The notes under the pieces are model-generated. The model was not told the DNA's origin, searched no databases, and saw only the letters and a list, made by a program, of their open reading frames with translations. Positions 25,959-36,370 of a DNA stretch of 64,000 nucleotides are shown here, in pieces. The translations under genes and the position numbers were made by a program. The stretch lies in contig NZ_JAAOCA010000011.1 of assembly GCF_014694385.1 (NCBI RefSeq), positions 62,001 to 126,000 of the forward strand, given 5' to 3'. Position 1 is the stretch's first letter; each line of letters starts with the position of its first letter. Source of the DNA: Pseudomonas typographi (GTDB lineage Bacteria; Pseudomonadota; Gammaproteobacteria; Pseudomonadales; Pseudomonadaceae).

Positions 25959-26863
25959 TGAACCTAGCCTCGATCAGGCAGCGGTTGCGGCCGGTGGCGG
26001 GGGAAACCTGGCTGGGGCTTGCGTATGTGCTGCCGATCATCCTGGTGATGGCCAGCTTGGTGTTCGTGCCGCTGGTGACCACGGTGATCGATAGCCTGTA
26101 CCGCATCGACCCGATGCGGCCGGGCACGCCGTTCATTGGGGTGCTCAACTATAAAAACCTGGCGGCGGACAGCAATGTTCAGCACGCGACCTGGAACACG
26201 CTGGTTTACGTGGTCTTGGCAGTGCTGCTGGAAACCGCCGGCGGGTTGGCCGCCGCCTTGTTGCTGAACAAGGTGCGCCGCGGTAGGCAATGGTTGCTGG
26301 CGGTACTGGTGCTGCCCTGGTGCCTGCCGCCGGTGGTCAACGCCTTGGTGTGGTTGTGGATTTACAACCCCAGCTACGGCTTGCTGAACAACCTGCTCAA
26401 AGCCGTTGGGCTACTCGACAATAACGTGGTGTGGTTCAACGATCACAACACGGCGTTACTGCTGGTGGCGCTGGTCCACGTGTGGCGCATGTTGCCGCTG
26501 ACCGCGATCATCCTGCTGGCCGCGCTGCAGGCCATCCCCGCCGACCTGTACGAGGCCGCCAAGCTTGACGGCGCCGGGCGTATCAAGTGTTTTCGGATGA
26601 TCACCCTGCCGCTGATCGCGGGCGGCCTGGCCATAGCGCTCAGCCAATCGACGGTCTTCGCCTTCAACCTGTTCGATGAAGCGTGGATTCTCAACGGCTC
26701 AAGCTTGGACACGCGCAGCCTGATCATCCAGGTGTACATGTCGGCGTTCCAGAATCTGAAATTCTCCTACGGCATGGCGCTGTCGGTACTGGCCATGATC
26801 GCTTCGCTTGTGGTGTCGCTGGTCTATGTGCTCAAGGTGTACCGCGAAACGAGGTTCGACTGA
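25958..26863 (+). CDS. Sugar ABC transporter permease (MalF-type)
   Basis: A 301-residue inner-membrane permease with six hydrophobic segments. The ATPase-coupling EAA loop reads YEAAKLDGAGRIKCFRMITLP. The ATG overlaps the last base of the binding-protein stop; a GTG at 25955 is an alternative. It ends inside the start codon of the second permease (TGATG). Confidence 0.93.
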   Translation: MNLASIRQRLRPVAGETWLGLAYVLPIILVMASLVFVPLVTTVIDSLYRIDPMRPGTPFIGVLNYKNLAADSNVQHATWNTLVYVVLAVLLETAGGLAAALLLNKVRRGRQWLLAVLVLPWCLPPVVNALVWLWIYNPSYGLLNNLLKAVGLLDNNVVWFNDHNTALLLVALVHVWRMLPLTAIILLAALQAIPADLYEAAKLDGAGRIKCFRMITLPLIAGGLAIALSQSTVFAFNLFDEAWILNGSSLDTRSLIIQVYMSAFQNLKFSYGMALSVLAMIASLVVSLVYVLKVYRETRFD

Positions 26864-27738
26864 TGCGCAAGCTCACGCTGCACTATCTTGGCCGCGCCGG
26901 CTTCGCCCTCGCCGTGCTGGTGTTGCTGCTGTGGTCCTTGGGGCCGGTGTATTGGGCGGTGCTCACCAGCTTTACCGACCCGCGCGACATGCTCAGCGAA
27001 CACCTGAGCCTGTGGCCGCAACACCCGACCCTAGAGCACTTTGCCAAACTGTTCGGCGCCAGCAGCGCCTCCCAGGGCAACGAGGTGCAGTCGGTGTGGC
27101 CGCAGTTTTCCAGGGCCTTCGTGAACAGCCTGGTGACCTCCGCCGCAGCCACGCTGGTCACCCTGGCCGCGGCGGCTTTTGGCGGTTACGCCTTCGTCAG
27201 GTTGCGCTTCCCGGGCCGGGATTTGCTGTTTGGCCTGGTGGTCGCGAGCATGGCGGTGCCAGCGTACACGGTGATGATTCCGTTGTACCGGCTGATGATT
27301 TCCCTGCACCTGATCGACACCTACCTGGGCGTGACGCTCATCTACGTCTCGGCCTTCCTGCCGCTGGCGTTGTGGTTGATGCGCAGCGTGTACCAGTCGC
27401 TGCCGGTGGCGTTGGAAGAAGCCGCCTGGCTGGACGGCGCGGGCCGCACCTACACGCTGGTGCGCATCGTGCTGCCCCTGGCCGCGCCTGGGCTTATCGC
27501 CACGGCCATCCTCACCTTTCTCAGCGCCTGGGGGCAGTTCATGGTGCCGCTGGTGTTCTCCCCGTCACTGGCGACCAAATCACTGACCGTGCTGATTCCA
27601 GAGTTCGTAACGCGCAACTACGTCGACTATGGGCTGATGAACGCCGCCGGTGTCGTCGCGATGCTGCCGCCGGTACTGCTGGTGATTTTCCTCAACCGTT
27701 TCCTCGTGCGTGGCCTGATTGCCGGCGCGACCAAATAA
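26863..27738 (+). CDS. Sugar ABC transporter permease (MalG-type)
   Basis: A 291-residue second permease of the importer. The EAA loop reads EEAAWLDGAGRTYTLVRIVL, and the N-terminal hydrophobic segment starts at about residue 13. The start at 26863 overlaps the previous stop by one base. It pairs with the protein at 25958-26863 and the ATPase at 28745-29824. Confidence 0.93.
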   Translation: MRKLTLHYLGRAGFALAVLVLLLWSLGPVYWAVLTSFTDPRDMLSEHLSLWPQHPTLEHFAKLFGASSASQGNEVQSVWPQFSRAFVNSLVTSAAATLVTLAAAAFGGYAFVRLRFPGRDLLFGLVVASMAVPAYTVMIPLYRLMISLHLIDTYLGVTLIYVSAFLPLALWLMRSVYQSLPVALEEAAWLDGAGRTYTLVRIVLPLAAPGLIATAILTFLSAWGQFMVPLVFSPSLATKSLTVLIPEFVTRNYVDYGLMNAAGVVAMLPPVLLVIFLNRFLVRGLIAGATK

Positions 27739-27757
27739 CCTCTGAAGGGTCCTTTTC

Positions 27758-28711
27758 ATGAACATCACTGAACAAGTCATCGTCGAGCAGTTTCCATTCT
27801 GGGGGCCTGCGTTGGCTCAGCCACTGCCAACGCTCAACGCCTCCACGGTGGTGGTGGTCGGCTGCGGCACGTCTTATTACCTGGCGCAGGTGGTGGCCAG
27901 TGCGCTGAACCTGAATGGCCAGTGCGCGATCGCCGTACCGGGAGGTGAATGGGCCCGGCGCCCGGATGCCTACCTGGCCGCCACCGAGGATGCCCAGGTC
28001 ATTGCCTTGTCGCGCAGCGGCGAATCCACTGAAACCGTACAGGCCGTGCAAGCCAGCCGCGTGCGCGGCTTGAAAACCCTGGGCATCACCTGCGAAAGCG
28101 CCAGCAGCCTGGCGCGTTGCAGCGACGAGGTGCTGTTCGCCCCTACCCACGCCCTGGAAGGGATCGTGATGAGCAGTTCCGCCAGCCTGATGCTGTTGTT
28201 GGGCCTGCGGCTGGCCGGCGTCGAGGTAAGCGCGGCTATCCCGGCCCAGGCAGAGCAAGCCATGCACGCGCTGGACGGCCTGTTGAGCAGCAGCGTGCTG
28301 TCGCGCTCGCATTTCGTGTACCTGGGCGGCGGCGCGTATTACGGGCTGGCGAGCGAGGGGGCGTTGAAGCTGCAAGAGATGAGCCTGACCTATACCCAGG
28401 TGTTCCACCCGATGGAATATCGACACGGCCCCATCAGCTTGGTAGACGAAAAAACCTGCGTGGTGCTGATCTATAGCCCGCAAACCCGCGACGAAGAAGC
28501 AAAACTGTATGTCGAACTCAAACAGAAGGGCGCGCTGGTCATCGGTTTTGGCGGGCCCGGTGACTTATCTGTCGAAGTGCCCCACACGGGTTTGCACCGG
28601 AGCCTGGTCATTTTGCCGGCGCTTCAGTTGTTGGGCGAGCGCCTGGCCCAACACAAACACCTGGACAGCACCGCGCCGCGCCACCTCACGAAGGTTGTGC
28701 GCCTCTCCTGA
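27758..28711 (+). CDS. SIS-domain sugar-phosphate isomerase/deaminase (AgaS/GlmS-C-like)
   Basis: A 317-residue protein with two SIS domains. The first holds VVVGCGTSYYLAQVVASAL and ALSRSGESTETVQAV, the second FVYLGGGAYYGLASEGALKL; the conserved Glu of EGALKLQEM corresponds to the isomerase catalytic region of GlmS-like proteins. Relatives (AgaS, FrlB, GlmS C-terminus) isomerise or deaminate hexosamine phosphates. Within this cassette a galactosamine-6-phosphate deaminase/isomerase yielding tagatose-6-phosphate is the natural guess. It starts 19 bp after the permease with AAGGG ahead of it. Confidence 0.85.
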   Translation: MNITEQVIVEQFPFWGPALAQPLPTLNASTVVVVGCGTSYYLAQVVASALNLNGQCAIAVPGGEWARRPDAYLAATEDAQVIALSRSGESTETVQAVQASRVRGLKTLGITCESASSLARCSDEVLFAPTHALEGIVMSSSASLMLLLGLRLAGVEVSAAIPAQAEQAMHALDGLLSSSVLSRSHFVYLGGGAYYGLASEGALKLQEMSLTYTQVFHPMEYRHGPISLVDEKTCVVLIYSPQTRDEEAKLYVELKQKGALVIGFGGPGDLSVEVPHTGLHRSLVILPALQLLGERLAQHKHLDSTAPRHLTKVVRLS

Positions 28712-28744
28712 ATCAGTGGGCCCGGTATAGGTAGTGTTCCCGAT

Positions 28745-29824
<1,080 letters not shown>

Positions 29825-30475
29825 GCGCCTAAAAGCTTGATCGGGCCGGCGGCCCTGCAGGGCAAATTGGCATACCTTGGGCGCGCAAGCCTTTATCGAT
29901 TGAAGGGGGGCGGGCTGTGCCCCTGGTTATGCGAAGCCGGAGACCCTGCACCTGTTATTGAAGGTGCGTACAAAGGCTGACGGGGCTGCCAAAGGCTGGA
30001 AATGCGCGGTATCATTCCCTGCTCTGAAGGGCACACGGTACTGGCTGGGCATTGTGGGCGGGCTATCCTACCGGCCCACTGCAAGCGCCCGGCTATTCAG
30101 TTTTTATTCAAGCCAACAGAACGCTATCGGTGGCCTGCCCATAAGCCTGGCGCGGCACCCTGGGTGCGCGCTGTACCGATCGTGAGCACACTTACCCTCC
30201 ACCACAAAACACCATATTTTGTGATTTCAATCATGAAATACACCATATGTAGTGCTATGCTCCCCCCGAAGTGAATAAACCCCCGTCGGAAAACATCGCC
30301 GGCGCGCGCAATCAAGGCTGCTTTTTCGTATAATCGTTACCCCCGTTCAGGCTGCCCAGCAGCAGCGCCGAACAACCATTTGCAGTGCGCACGAGGCCTC
30401 ATTCGTCGGGCGCCACACACGCGTTTCAATATCCACCTGCCGCCACGGCGGCCCTCTGGCAGGAGCAACATCACC
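29825..30475. other. Gene-free region ahead of nrdB, containing its promoter
   Basis: 651 bp with no credible gene. The first 350 bp show no structure I can name apart from a GCCCTGCAGGGC palindrome near 29860. The AT-rich segment about 30185-30265 holds the NrdR box pair of nrdB. The remaining 200 bp form a long leader before the nrdB ATG. Confidence 0.6.
30209..30255. promoter_or_regulatory. Pair of NrdR boxes upstream of nrdB
   Basis: Box 1 (30209-30224, acaCCATATTTTGTGA) and box 2 (30240-30255, acaCCATATGTAGTGC) match the NrdR consensus at nearly every conserved position. Equivalent bases are exactly 31 bp apart, the same as at nrdA. This is a stronger pair than the nrdA one. It shows that nrdB has its own regulated promoter, independent of the nrdA transcript. 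Confidence 0.85.
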
Positions 30476-31729
30476 ATGCTGAGCTGGGAAGAATTCGACA
30501 AAGAAGACGGCGACGTACCTGCCGCTAATAACACCGCGCAACAGGCCCAAGGCCCTGCCGGTAGTATCGACAAACTCGACAGCGCCGGCGACGCCGCGGC
30601 CCACGAAGCCCGCGAAATTGCCGCCGACGACAGCGCGGCGGTGGCCCGTGCCAAGGCCGCCCTGAACGACCTGGACATCGCCGAAGGCCTGGCCGAACTC
30701 GAAGGCTCCGCGGCGCGCGTGACCGTAGATGCCAAGCGCATGATCAACTGCCGCGCCGACCTCAACCAATTGGTACCCTTCAAGTACGACTGGGCGTGGC
30801 AAAAGTACCTCGACGGCTGCGCCAACCACTGGATGCCGCAAGAGGTCAACATGACCGCCGACATCGCCCTGTGGAAAACCCCGGAAGGCCTGACCGACGA
30901 CGAGCGCCGCATCGTGATGCGCAACCTCGGCTTTTTCTCCACCGCCGACTCGCTGGTGGCCAATAACCTGGCCCTGGCCGTGTACCGCTTGATCACCAAC
31001 CCCGAGTGCCGCCAGTACATCCTGCGCCAGGCGTTCGAAGAGGCGATCCACACCCACGCCTACCAGTACTGCATCGAATCACTGGGCATGGACGAAGGCG
31101 AGATCTTCAACATGTACCACGAGATCCCTTCGGTGGCCAAAAAGGCCGCCTGGGGCCTGAAGTACACCCGTGCCATTTCCGACCCCGAGTTCGACACCGG
31201 CACCCCGGAAACGGACAAAGAACTGCTGCGCAACCTGATCGCCTACTATTGCGTGCTCGAAGGCGTGTTCTTCTACTGCGGCTTCACCCAAATCCTGTCC
31301 ATGGGCCGGCGTAACAAGATGACTGGCGTCGCCGAGCAGTTCCAGTACATCTTGCGCGACGAATCCATGCACCTGAACTTCGGCATCGACGTGATCAACC
31401 AGATCAAGATCGAAAACCCGCAGTTGTGGGATGCCGAGATGAAGGAAGAAGCCACCCAGATGATTCTGCAGGGCACCCAACTGGAAATCGAATACGCCCG
31501 CGACACCATGCCACGCGGCGTATTGGGCATGAACGCCGCGATGATGGAAGACTACCTGAAGTTCATCGCCAACCGGCGCCTGAGCCAAATCGGCTTGAAA
31601 GAAGAATACCCAGGCACCACCAACCCGTTCCCGTGGATGAGCGAGATCATGGATTTGAAGAAAGAAAAGAACTTCTTCGAAACCCGGGTGATCGAGTACC
31701 AAACGGGTGGGGCGTTGAGCTGGGATTGA
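30476..31729 (+). CDS. nrdB: Class Ia ribonucleoside-diphosphate reductase, beta subunit
   Basis: A 417-residue radical-bearing subunit. ATG 30476 ([11 protein letters not shown]) follows the ribosome-binding site AGGAGC and matches the N-terminus of Pseudomonas NrdB. Di-iron ligands and the radical tyrosine lie in [17 protein letters not shown] and [13 protein letters not shown]. The N-terminal 90 residues are an acidic Ala-rich extension compared with E. coli NrdB. Its partner nrdA ends 9.2 kb upstream. Confidence 0.97.
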   Translation: MLSWEEFDKEDGDVPAANNTAQQAQGPAGSIDKLDSAGDAAAHEAREIAADDSAAVARAKAALNDLDIAEGLAELEGSAARVTVDAKRMINCRADLNQLVPFKYDWAWQKYLDGCANHWMPQEVNMTADIALWKTPEGLTDDERRIVMRNLGFFSTADSLVANNLALAVYRLITNPECRQYILRQAFEEAIHTHAYQYCIESLGMDEGEIFNMYHEIPSVAKKAAWGLKYTRAISDPEFDTGTPETDKELLRNLIAYYCVLEGVFFYCGFTQILSMGRRNKMTGVAEQFQYILRDESMHLNFGIDVINQIKIENPQLWDAEMKEEATQMILQGTQLEIEYARDTMPRGVLGMNAAMMEDYLKFIANRRLSQIGLKEEYPGTTNPFPWMSEIMDLKKEKNFFETRVIEYQTGGALSWD

Positions 31730-31821
31730 GGCGGGCCTCACTCTTAGTCATCAAACCCTATCGCCTACCCATTGAGGAAGCAGTCTCGCCTCGATGGGTG
31801 TGCGAATGAGTTCGTACGGCG

Positions 31822-32280
31822 TCAGTCAAGAATACGAAAGATCGCCTCAACCTCTACGGTCATATTGCCCGGCAGCGACCCCATCCCTACCGCCGACCGG
31901 GCGTGCCGCCCGCGCTCGCCGAGTACTTCGACGAACAGGTCGGAGCAGCCGTTGATCACCTGCGGATGCTGGCCAAACTCTGGCGTGGCGTTGACCATGC
32001 CGAAAATCTTCACCACCTCGAGCTTGTCCAGGTCTGCGTACAGGGAGTGCGCCACCGCCAGCAATGCCAGCCCGGCGAGGCGGGCATGCTGGTAGGCCTG
32101 ATCGGCGCTGACCTCAGCGCCTACCTTGCCTTGGTGATAACCGCCGCTATCATCACGCGGCCCCTGCCCCGACAAATAAAGTAGATCACCCAGGCGTTTG
32201 CCGGGCACATAGTTGGCCACCGGCGTGGGCACAGTGGGCAGGCTCAGGCCGAGCGCCGCCAGGCGTATGAGTGCAGTCAT
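31822..32280 (-). CDS. RidA/YjgF-family protein lacking the catalytic arginine
   Basis: A 152-residue member of the RidA family. The fold markers LLYLSGQGPRD and the C-terminal VEVEAIFRI are clear. In RidA proper the imine-hydrolysing Arg lies in the motif VARLPKD; here the equivalent is GMGSLPGN, with Ser at that position. It is therefore unlikely to act as a standard enamine/imine deaminase and belongs with the divergent Rid subgroups. It lies 21 bp after the SDR gene and probably shares its transcript. Confidence 0.85.
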   Translation of the reverse strand: MTALIRLAALGLSLPTVPTPVANYVPGKRLGDLLYLSGQGPRDDSGGYHQGKVGAEVSADQAYQHARLAGLALLAVAHSLYADLDKLEVVKIFGMVNATPEFGQHPQVINGCSDLFVEVLGERGRHARSAVGMGSLPGNMTVEVEAIFRILD

Positions 32281-32301
32281 CGTGTGAATCTCCAGGGGTG
32301 C

Positions 32302-33087
32302 TTATTGCCAGGCGGCAGGGTCGGCAAAATCCTTGCTTTCGGGGAGGGTCTGGCCGCCGTCGACAACGATGGTGGTACCGGTGATATAGGCCGCCTCGTC
32401 GGAGGCCAGGAACAGCGCCGCATGGGCCACGTCATCGGGTAACCCGAGGCGGCCCAGCGGAATGGATTTTTCCATGTTGCTGATAAAGCTCGGGCTGCGC
32501 CCGGCGCTCAGCCCTTCGGTGAGGATGTTGCCCGGCTCGATACCGTTGACGGTGATGCCATAGCGCGCGAATTCCAGCGCTGCGGAACGGATCAAACCGT
32601 TGATGCCGGCCTTGCTCGAGGCATACGCCGCGACGCCTGGGTTGGCCACCCGCGGGCCAGTGATGGAAGAGGTGAACACCATCTTGCCGCCGCCTTGGGC
32701 ACGCATCGCCGGCAGGCACGCACGGGTGGCCAAAAAGCTGCCCGTAAGGTTCACTGCCAGCACGTCCTGCCACTGGCTGAGGGTCATGTCCTCAAGCAGA
32801 TAGGACGGATAGATGCCGGCGTTTTGCAACAGAATATCGATGCGGCCGAAGCGGGCCAACGCCAAATCCGCTACCGCTTGCATATCGGCTTCGACCGCCA
32901 CGTTGGCGCGTACGAACACGGCCCGCTCCGGGGGCAGCTCGGCCAGCAGGCGCTCGCCGCTGTCGGCGTCAAGGTCGGCCAAGACCACCCGCGCGCCTTG
33001 CTCGACGAAGCGTCGGGCCATGGCCGCGCCAATGCCCTTGGCGGCACCGATGATGATCGCCACACGGTTTTTCAGACGCCCTTTCAT
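32302..33087 (-). CDS. SDR-family NAD(P)-dependent oxidoreductase
   Basis: A 261-residue classical short-chain dehydrogenase. Cofactor motif GAAKGIGAAMARRF (TGxxxGIG type, with A in place of the first T), NAG within LLQNAGIYPS, catalytic Ser in FTSSITG and YASSKAG (YxxxK). ATG 33087 (MKGRLKNRVA) is the natural start; a longer frame reaches 33141. The C-terminal DEAAYITGTTIVVDGGQT is typical of sugar/polyol dehydrogenases. Acidic D37-like residue (VLADLDAD) suggests NAD preference. Substrate unknown. Confidence 0.92.
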   Translation of the reverse strand: MKGRLKNRVAIIIGAAKGIGAAMARRFVEQGARVVLADLDADSGERLLAELPPERAVFVRANVAVEADMQAVADLALARFGRIDILLQNAGIYPSYLLEDMTLSQWQDVLAVNLTGSFLATRACLPAMRAQGGGKMVFTSSITGPRVANPGVAAYASSKAGINGLIRSAALEFARYGITVNGIEPGNILTEGLSAGRSPSFISNMEKSIPLGRLGLPDDVAHAALFLASDEAAYITGTTIVVDGGQTLPESKDFADPAAWQ

Positions 33088-33180
33088 TTCATTTACTCCA
33101 TCACAGGCCACGGCGCGTGAGCCCCTGCCCTGTTCAATCATCGATAGCGACGGGCGCGGGCTCGCGAGAGCCCGGCGCCG

Positions 33181-34152
33181 TCAGTTACAGCTGGTTTTAT
33201 AGAAGTACTGGCTGATGTTCTTATCCGCCATGTTGTCGCGGGTGGCGACCACGAACGGCAAGAAGTTGTCATGCTTGACGCTGGCTTTGTCGACCTGGTG
33301 GCGGATCAGTTGCGCACTCAGCTTCACCGCCTCGTAGCCCATGTTGTAGGGCTGCTGAATGATCAGCGCGTCGTAGATGCCGTCTTTAAGGTCGCGGATC
33401 TGCTGTGGGTCGGCGTCGAACGACACCAGTTTGACCTTGCCGCGCAAGCCAGCCTCCATGATCGCGGCCGAGGCCCCGGTGGCGGCTGCCGAATGGGTGA
33501 CGTAAACACCCTTCAGGTCGGGGTTGGCCTGGATCGCCGCAGCCACTTGCTGCGCCGCCTTGGTAGAGCTGGTTTCAGGGTAGGCGACCGGCAGCAGCTT
33601 GGCATTGGGGTGGTCTTTTTTGAAGGTGTCGACAAACCCTTTGACCCGTGCGTCGATGTCCGGCAAACCGGGGCGCATGCCGACCACCAGGAACGTACCG
33701 GTGTCACCGGCCACCGCGACCATCGCCTTGGCCGCGGCAACGCCGCCGAGCAAGTGGTCGGACTGCACGCTCTGGGTTTCCACTGGCTGATCGAGCGGCG
33801 CGTCCACGGTCACCACGTGCACGCCTTTGCTTTCAAGGTCCTTGACTTGGGAAATCAGCGCGCCGCCATCGGTGGGCGCCAATACGATGCCTTGCGGATG
33901 CAATTGCAATGCGGCGTCGATAAACGGCTGCTGCAGGGCGATGTCCCAATCCGGCGGGCCGTTCCAGCTCAACTGCACGTTGAATGCCTTGGCCGCCGCT
34001 TGTGCGCCGCATTGCATCGAGGAATAGAACGGGATGCCCACCTGCCCCGGCAGGAACGCCACAGTGACCGGATCTTCGGCATGGGCCTGTGCCGCCAAGG
34101 CCGCCGCCATAATGCTCGCAAGCGTTACTGCCAACTTCATCTTCATCGTCAT
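33181..34152 (-). CDS. Sugar ABC transporter substrate-binding protein (ribose/LacI fold)
   Basis: A 323-residue periplasmic binding protein of the type I (RbsB-like) class. A signal peptide ends at about AQAHAED (residues 20-26). The ligand-cleft features SWNGPPDWDIALQQPFIDAA and FDADPQQIRDLKDG are visible. First gene-product of an importer whose permease and ATPase lie upstream on the same strand. The start may also be an internal Met three or five codons in. Confidence 0.92.
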   Translation of the reverse strand: MTMKMKLAVTLASIMAAALAAQAHAEDPVTVAFLPGQVGIPFYSSMQCGAQAAAKAFNVQLSWNGPPDWDIALQQPFIDAALQLHPQGIVLAPTDGGALISQVKDLESKGVHVVTVDAPLDQPVETQSVQSDHLLGGVAAAKAMVAVAGDTGTFLVVGMRPGLPDIDARVKGFVDTFKKDHPNAKLLPVAYPETSSTKAAQQVAAAIQANPDLKGVYVTHSAAATGASAAIMEAGLRGKVKLVSFDADPQQIRDLKDGIYDALIIQQPYNMGYEAVKLSAQLIRHQVDKASVKHDNFLPFVVATRDNMADKNISQYFYKTSCN

Positions 34153-34219
34153 CTACCCTCTGCTGAGCTATCAAAAGCCGCAAGAATCACGGACAAGGCA
34201 TGAACCGGTGAGGCACCCA

Positions 34220-35251
34220 CTAGAAACGGGTTTGGCGATTACGCTGGTCGATGTACACCGCTGCGATAACGATCAGCCCGACCAGGATCAACTGGTAAAA
34301 AGAATCCAGCCCCATGATCACCAGGCCGGTGCCGAGCACCACCGGGATCAAGCTACCGACCAGCGTGCCTTGCACCGAGGCCATGCCGCCGAACAGGCTG
34401 GTGCCGCCGATCACCGCGGCGGCGACCGCCTGCAGGTTGTCGGTCTGGTGGCCGCCGATGTTGGTGGTGGCGAAGCGCGAGATGTCGAGCAGTGCGGCGA
34501 CACCGCACAACACGCCCATCAGCGCGAACAGCTTGAGCAGGTGCAGTTTGTGATTGATGCCGGCACGGCGGGCGGCGTCCACGGATGACCCCAGCGCCAA
34601 GGTATGAACACCGAAGCGGGTCTGTGCCAGCACGAACCACAACAGCATTACCAGCGCCAGTGACAGCAATACCGGCAGCGGCACCAAGTCGAACAAGCGG
34701 TAGGTGGCGAAGTCTGTTTGCAAGGCCCGGGGAATGTCCGGAACGTTGGCGCCGTGGGTCAGCACCAGCGCCATACCCAGGCCAATGGCGGTAGTGGCCA
34801 GCGTGACCAGGAATGAACTCAGGCGCAGCGTGGTCACCAACAGGCCGTTGACCAGCCCGAACAGCGCGCCCGAGCCCAACGCCACCACCACCCCGACCGC
34901 CACGGCCAGGCCCAGGTGGGGATAGTCGCCCACGGCAACTTCATCGGGGGTGCCGGCCAGCGCGGTGATGGTCTTGGCCGCAAGGATCGAGGCCAGCACG
35001 ATGTTCGAACCCACCGACAGGTCGAACTCCTTGGCACCCAGCAAAAAGGTCATGCCCACCGCCAGCAGCACGAGCTGCGACGCATTAAGGGCGATGTTGA
35101 AGAAGTTGTTCACGCTAAGGAACGCATGGTGCGGCGAAATCAGCGAAAACAGTGCGACCAGCCCCAGCAGGATCAGAAACATCCAGAACGCCGTGGTTTC
35201 CCTTAGCCGGTAAAACCAGGTGGAACCATCGTCATAAGCAAGTTTGTTCAC
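34220..35251 (-). CDS. Sugar ABC transporter permease (RbsC type)
   Basis: A 343-residue inner-membrane protein with about nine hydrophobic segments. The RbsC-family motifs EFDLSVGSNIVLASI and AAAVIGGTSLFGGMASVQGT (substrate-path signature) are present. It lies 67 bp upstream of the binding-protein gene and 60 bp downstream of the ATPase gene. Confidence 0.93.
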   Translation of the reverse strand: MNKLAYDDGSTWFYRLRETTAFWMFLILLGLVALFSLISPHHAFLSVNNFFNIALNASQLVLLAVGMTFLLGAKEFDLSVGSNIVLASILAAKTITALAGTPDEVAVGDYPHLGLAVAVGVVVALGSGALFGLVNGLLVTTLRLSSFLVTLATTAIGLGMALVLTHGANVPDIPRALQTDFATYRLFDLVPLPVLLSLALVMLLWFVLAQTRFGVHTLALGSSVDAARRAGINHKLHLLKLFALMGVLCGVAALLDISRFATTNIGGHQTDNLQAVAAAVIGGTSLFGGMASVQGTLVGSLIPVVLGTGLVIMGLDSFYQLILVGLIVIAAVYIDQRNRQTRF

Positions 35252-35311
35252 GGTACGAGCCTCGTGCGAACAGCCATGGATAAGCCCAGCAACAGCAACG
35301 GCAGCGGTGCA

Positions 35312-36139
35312 TCAAGTGGGTTTGGCGCCCAGCATCACGTCCACCACATCCCTGACGGTGACCTCGGCGGGAACCAGGTTGGCGATTGCCACGCCTTGGC
35401 GCATGACCACGATGCGATCCGCCAACGCCAGTACCTGAGGCAAGTCGTGGGAGATGAGCAGCACCGCCAGGTTGCGTTGGGCAGCGGCGCGAATGGCCTC
35501 GTAGACCATATCGCGCTGGCGGGTGCCCAGCGCTGCGGTCGGTTCGTCCATGAGAATGGCGTGGCGCGCCCATTTGATGGCGCGCGCAATGGCTACCCCT
35601 TGGCGCTGGCCGCCAGACAAGCTCTGCGTGGTCGCGCGGTAACTCTTAAGCTTCGCCCCCAACTCGGTCAAAATCCGTGTCGATTCCGCAAGCATTTGCG
35701 GGCGATCGAGCATGCCGATACGCCCCCGCCAGCCTGGCGCCTTGAGTTCACGGCCCAGAAAAACGTTCTCTGCCACCGACAGGTCTGGCGCCAGGGCCAA
35801 GTCTTGGTACACGGTTTCGATACCGAAGGTTTGCGCGTCCTGGGTCGAACGCAACAGCACCTCCTTGCCGTTGACGCACAGCTGGCCGCCAGTCGGGGCA
35901 TGCTCGCCGCTGAGGACCTTCATGAAGGTCGACTTGCCGGCACCGTTGTCGCCGACCACGGCGGTGATTTCGCCGCGATACAGCTCCATGGAAACACCCT
36001 TTAGCACTTCCAGCGAACCGAAGTTCTTGGTGATACCGATAGCCTGCAACGCTGGCTCCCGACGCCCCACCGATGGCAGGTGGGCGCCGCCGTTTGCGGG
36101 GGCCGCTTGCGCCGCCAGGTACTGCTGAGGTGAATGCAT
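35312..36139 (-). CDS. Sugar ABC transporter ATP-binding protein, single domain
   Basis: A 275-residue ATPase. Walker A VGDNGAGKSTFMKVLSG, signature SLSGGQRQGVAIARAI, Walker B ILMDEPTAALG and H-loop LISHDLPQVL are intact. Only one nucleotide-binding domain is present, like FrcA and unlike the fused RbsA. ATG 36139 (MHSPQQYLAAQ) starts 33 bp from the downstream edge of a strong LacI-type operator. It is the first gene of the importer-SDR-RidA operon. Confidence 0.92.
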   Translation of the reverse strand: MHSPQQYLAAQAAPANGGAHLPSVGRREPALQAIGITKNFGSLEVLKGVSMELYRGEITAVVGDNGAGKSTFMKVLSGEHAPTGGQLCVNGKEVLLRSTQDAQTFGIETVYQDLALAPDLSVAENVFLGRELKAPGWRGRIGMLDRPQMLAESTRILTELGAKLKSYRATTQSLSGGQRQGVAIARAIKWARHAILMDEPTAALGTRQRDMVYEAIRAAAQRNLAVLLISHDLPQVLALADRIVVMRQGVAIANLVPAEVTVRDVVDVMLGAKPT

Positions 36140-36171
36140 GTCGCGCGCCTCGCAAATGTCGTAGACTGTGG

Positions 36172-36200
36172 ACGTAATCGATTCACGTAATCGATTACGT
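36172..36200. promoter_or_regulatory. Double LacI-type operator in front of the ABC operon
   Basis: ACGTAATCGATTACGT at 36185-36200 is a perfect 16-bp palindrome; its left part ACGTAATCGATT is also present at 36172-36183, repeated with a 13-bp period. The site lies 33 bp upstream of the ATPase gene and 171 bp upstream of the LacI-family gene. LacI-family repressors bind palindromes with a central CG like this one. A near-identical copy occurs at 38817-38832. Confidence 0.75.
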
Positions 36201-36370
36201 TGCGTGTTTGCTTTATAGTGGCAACCTGCAGATGGCGTCAACACAATTATTGAAAATACCGTGCGCTGCCCCGGCTGCCGACGCCAGGCGGCGCCGAAAA
36301 AACACCCCGCCCGGTGCCCGGCGTTGCCACTGCCGGCGCCGGCCTTCACTGCCTTAAGGATTGCAACGCG

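Noticed and set aside
31822..32280. Standard enamine/imine deaminase RidA.
   Set aside because: The catalytic arginine position carries Ser, so the standard name would overstate its function.
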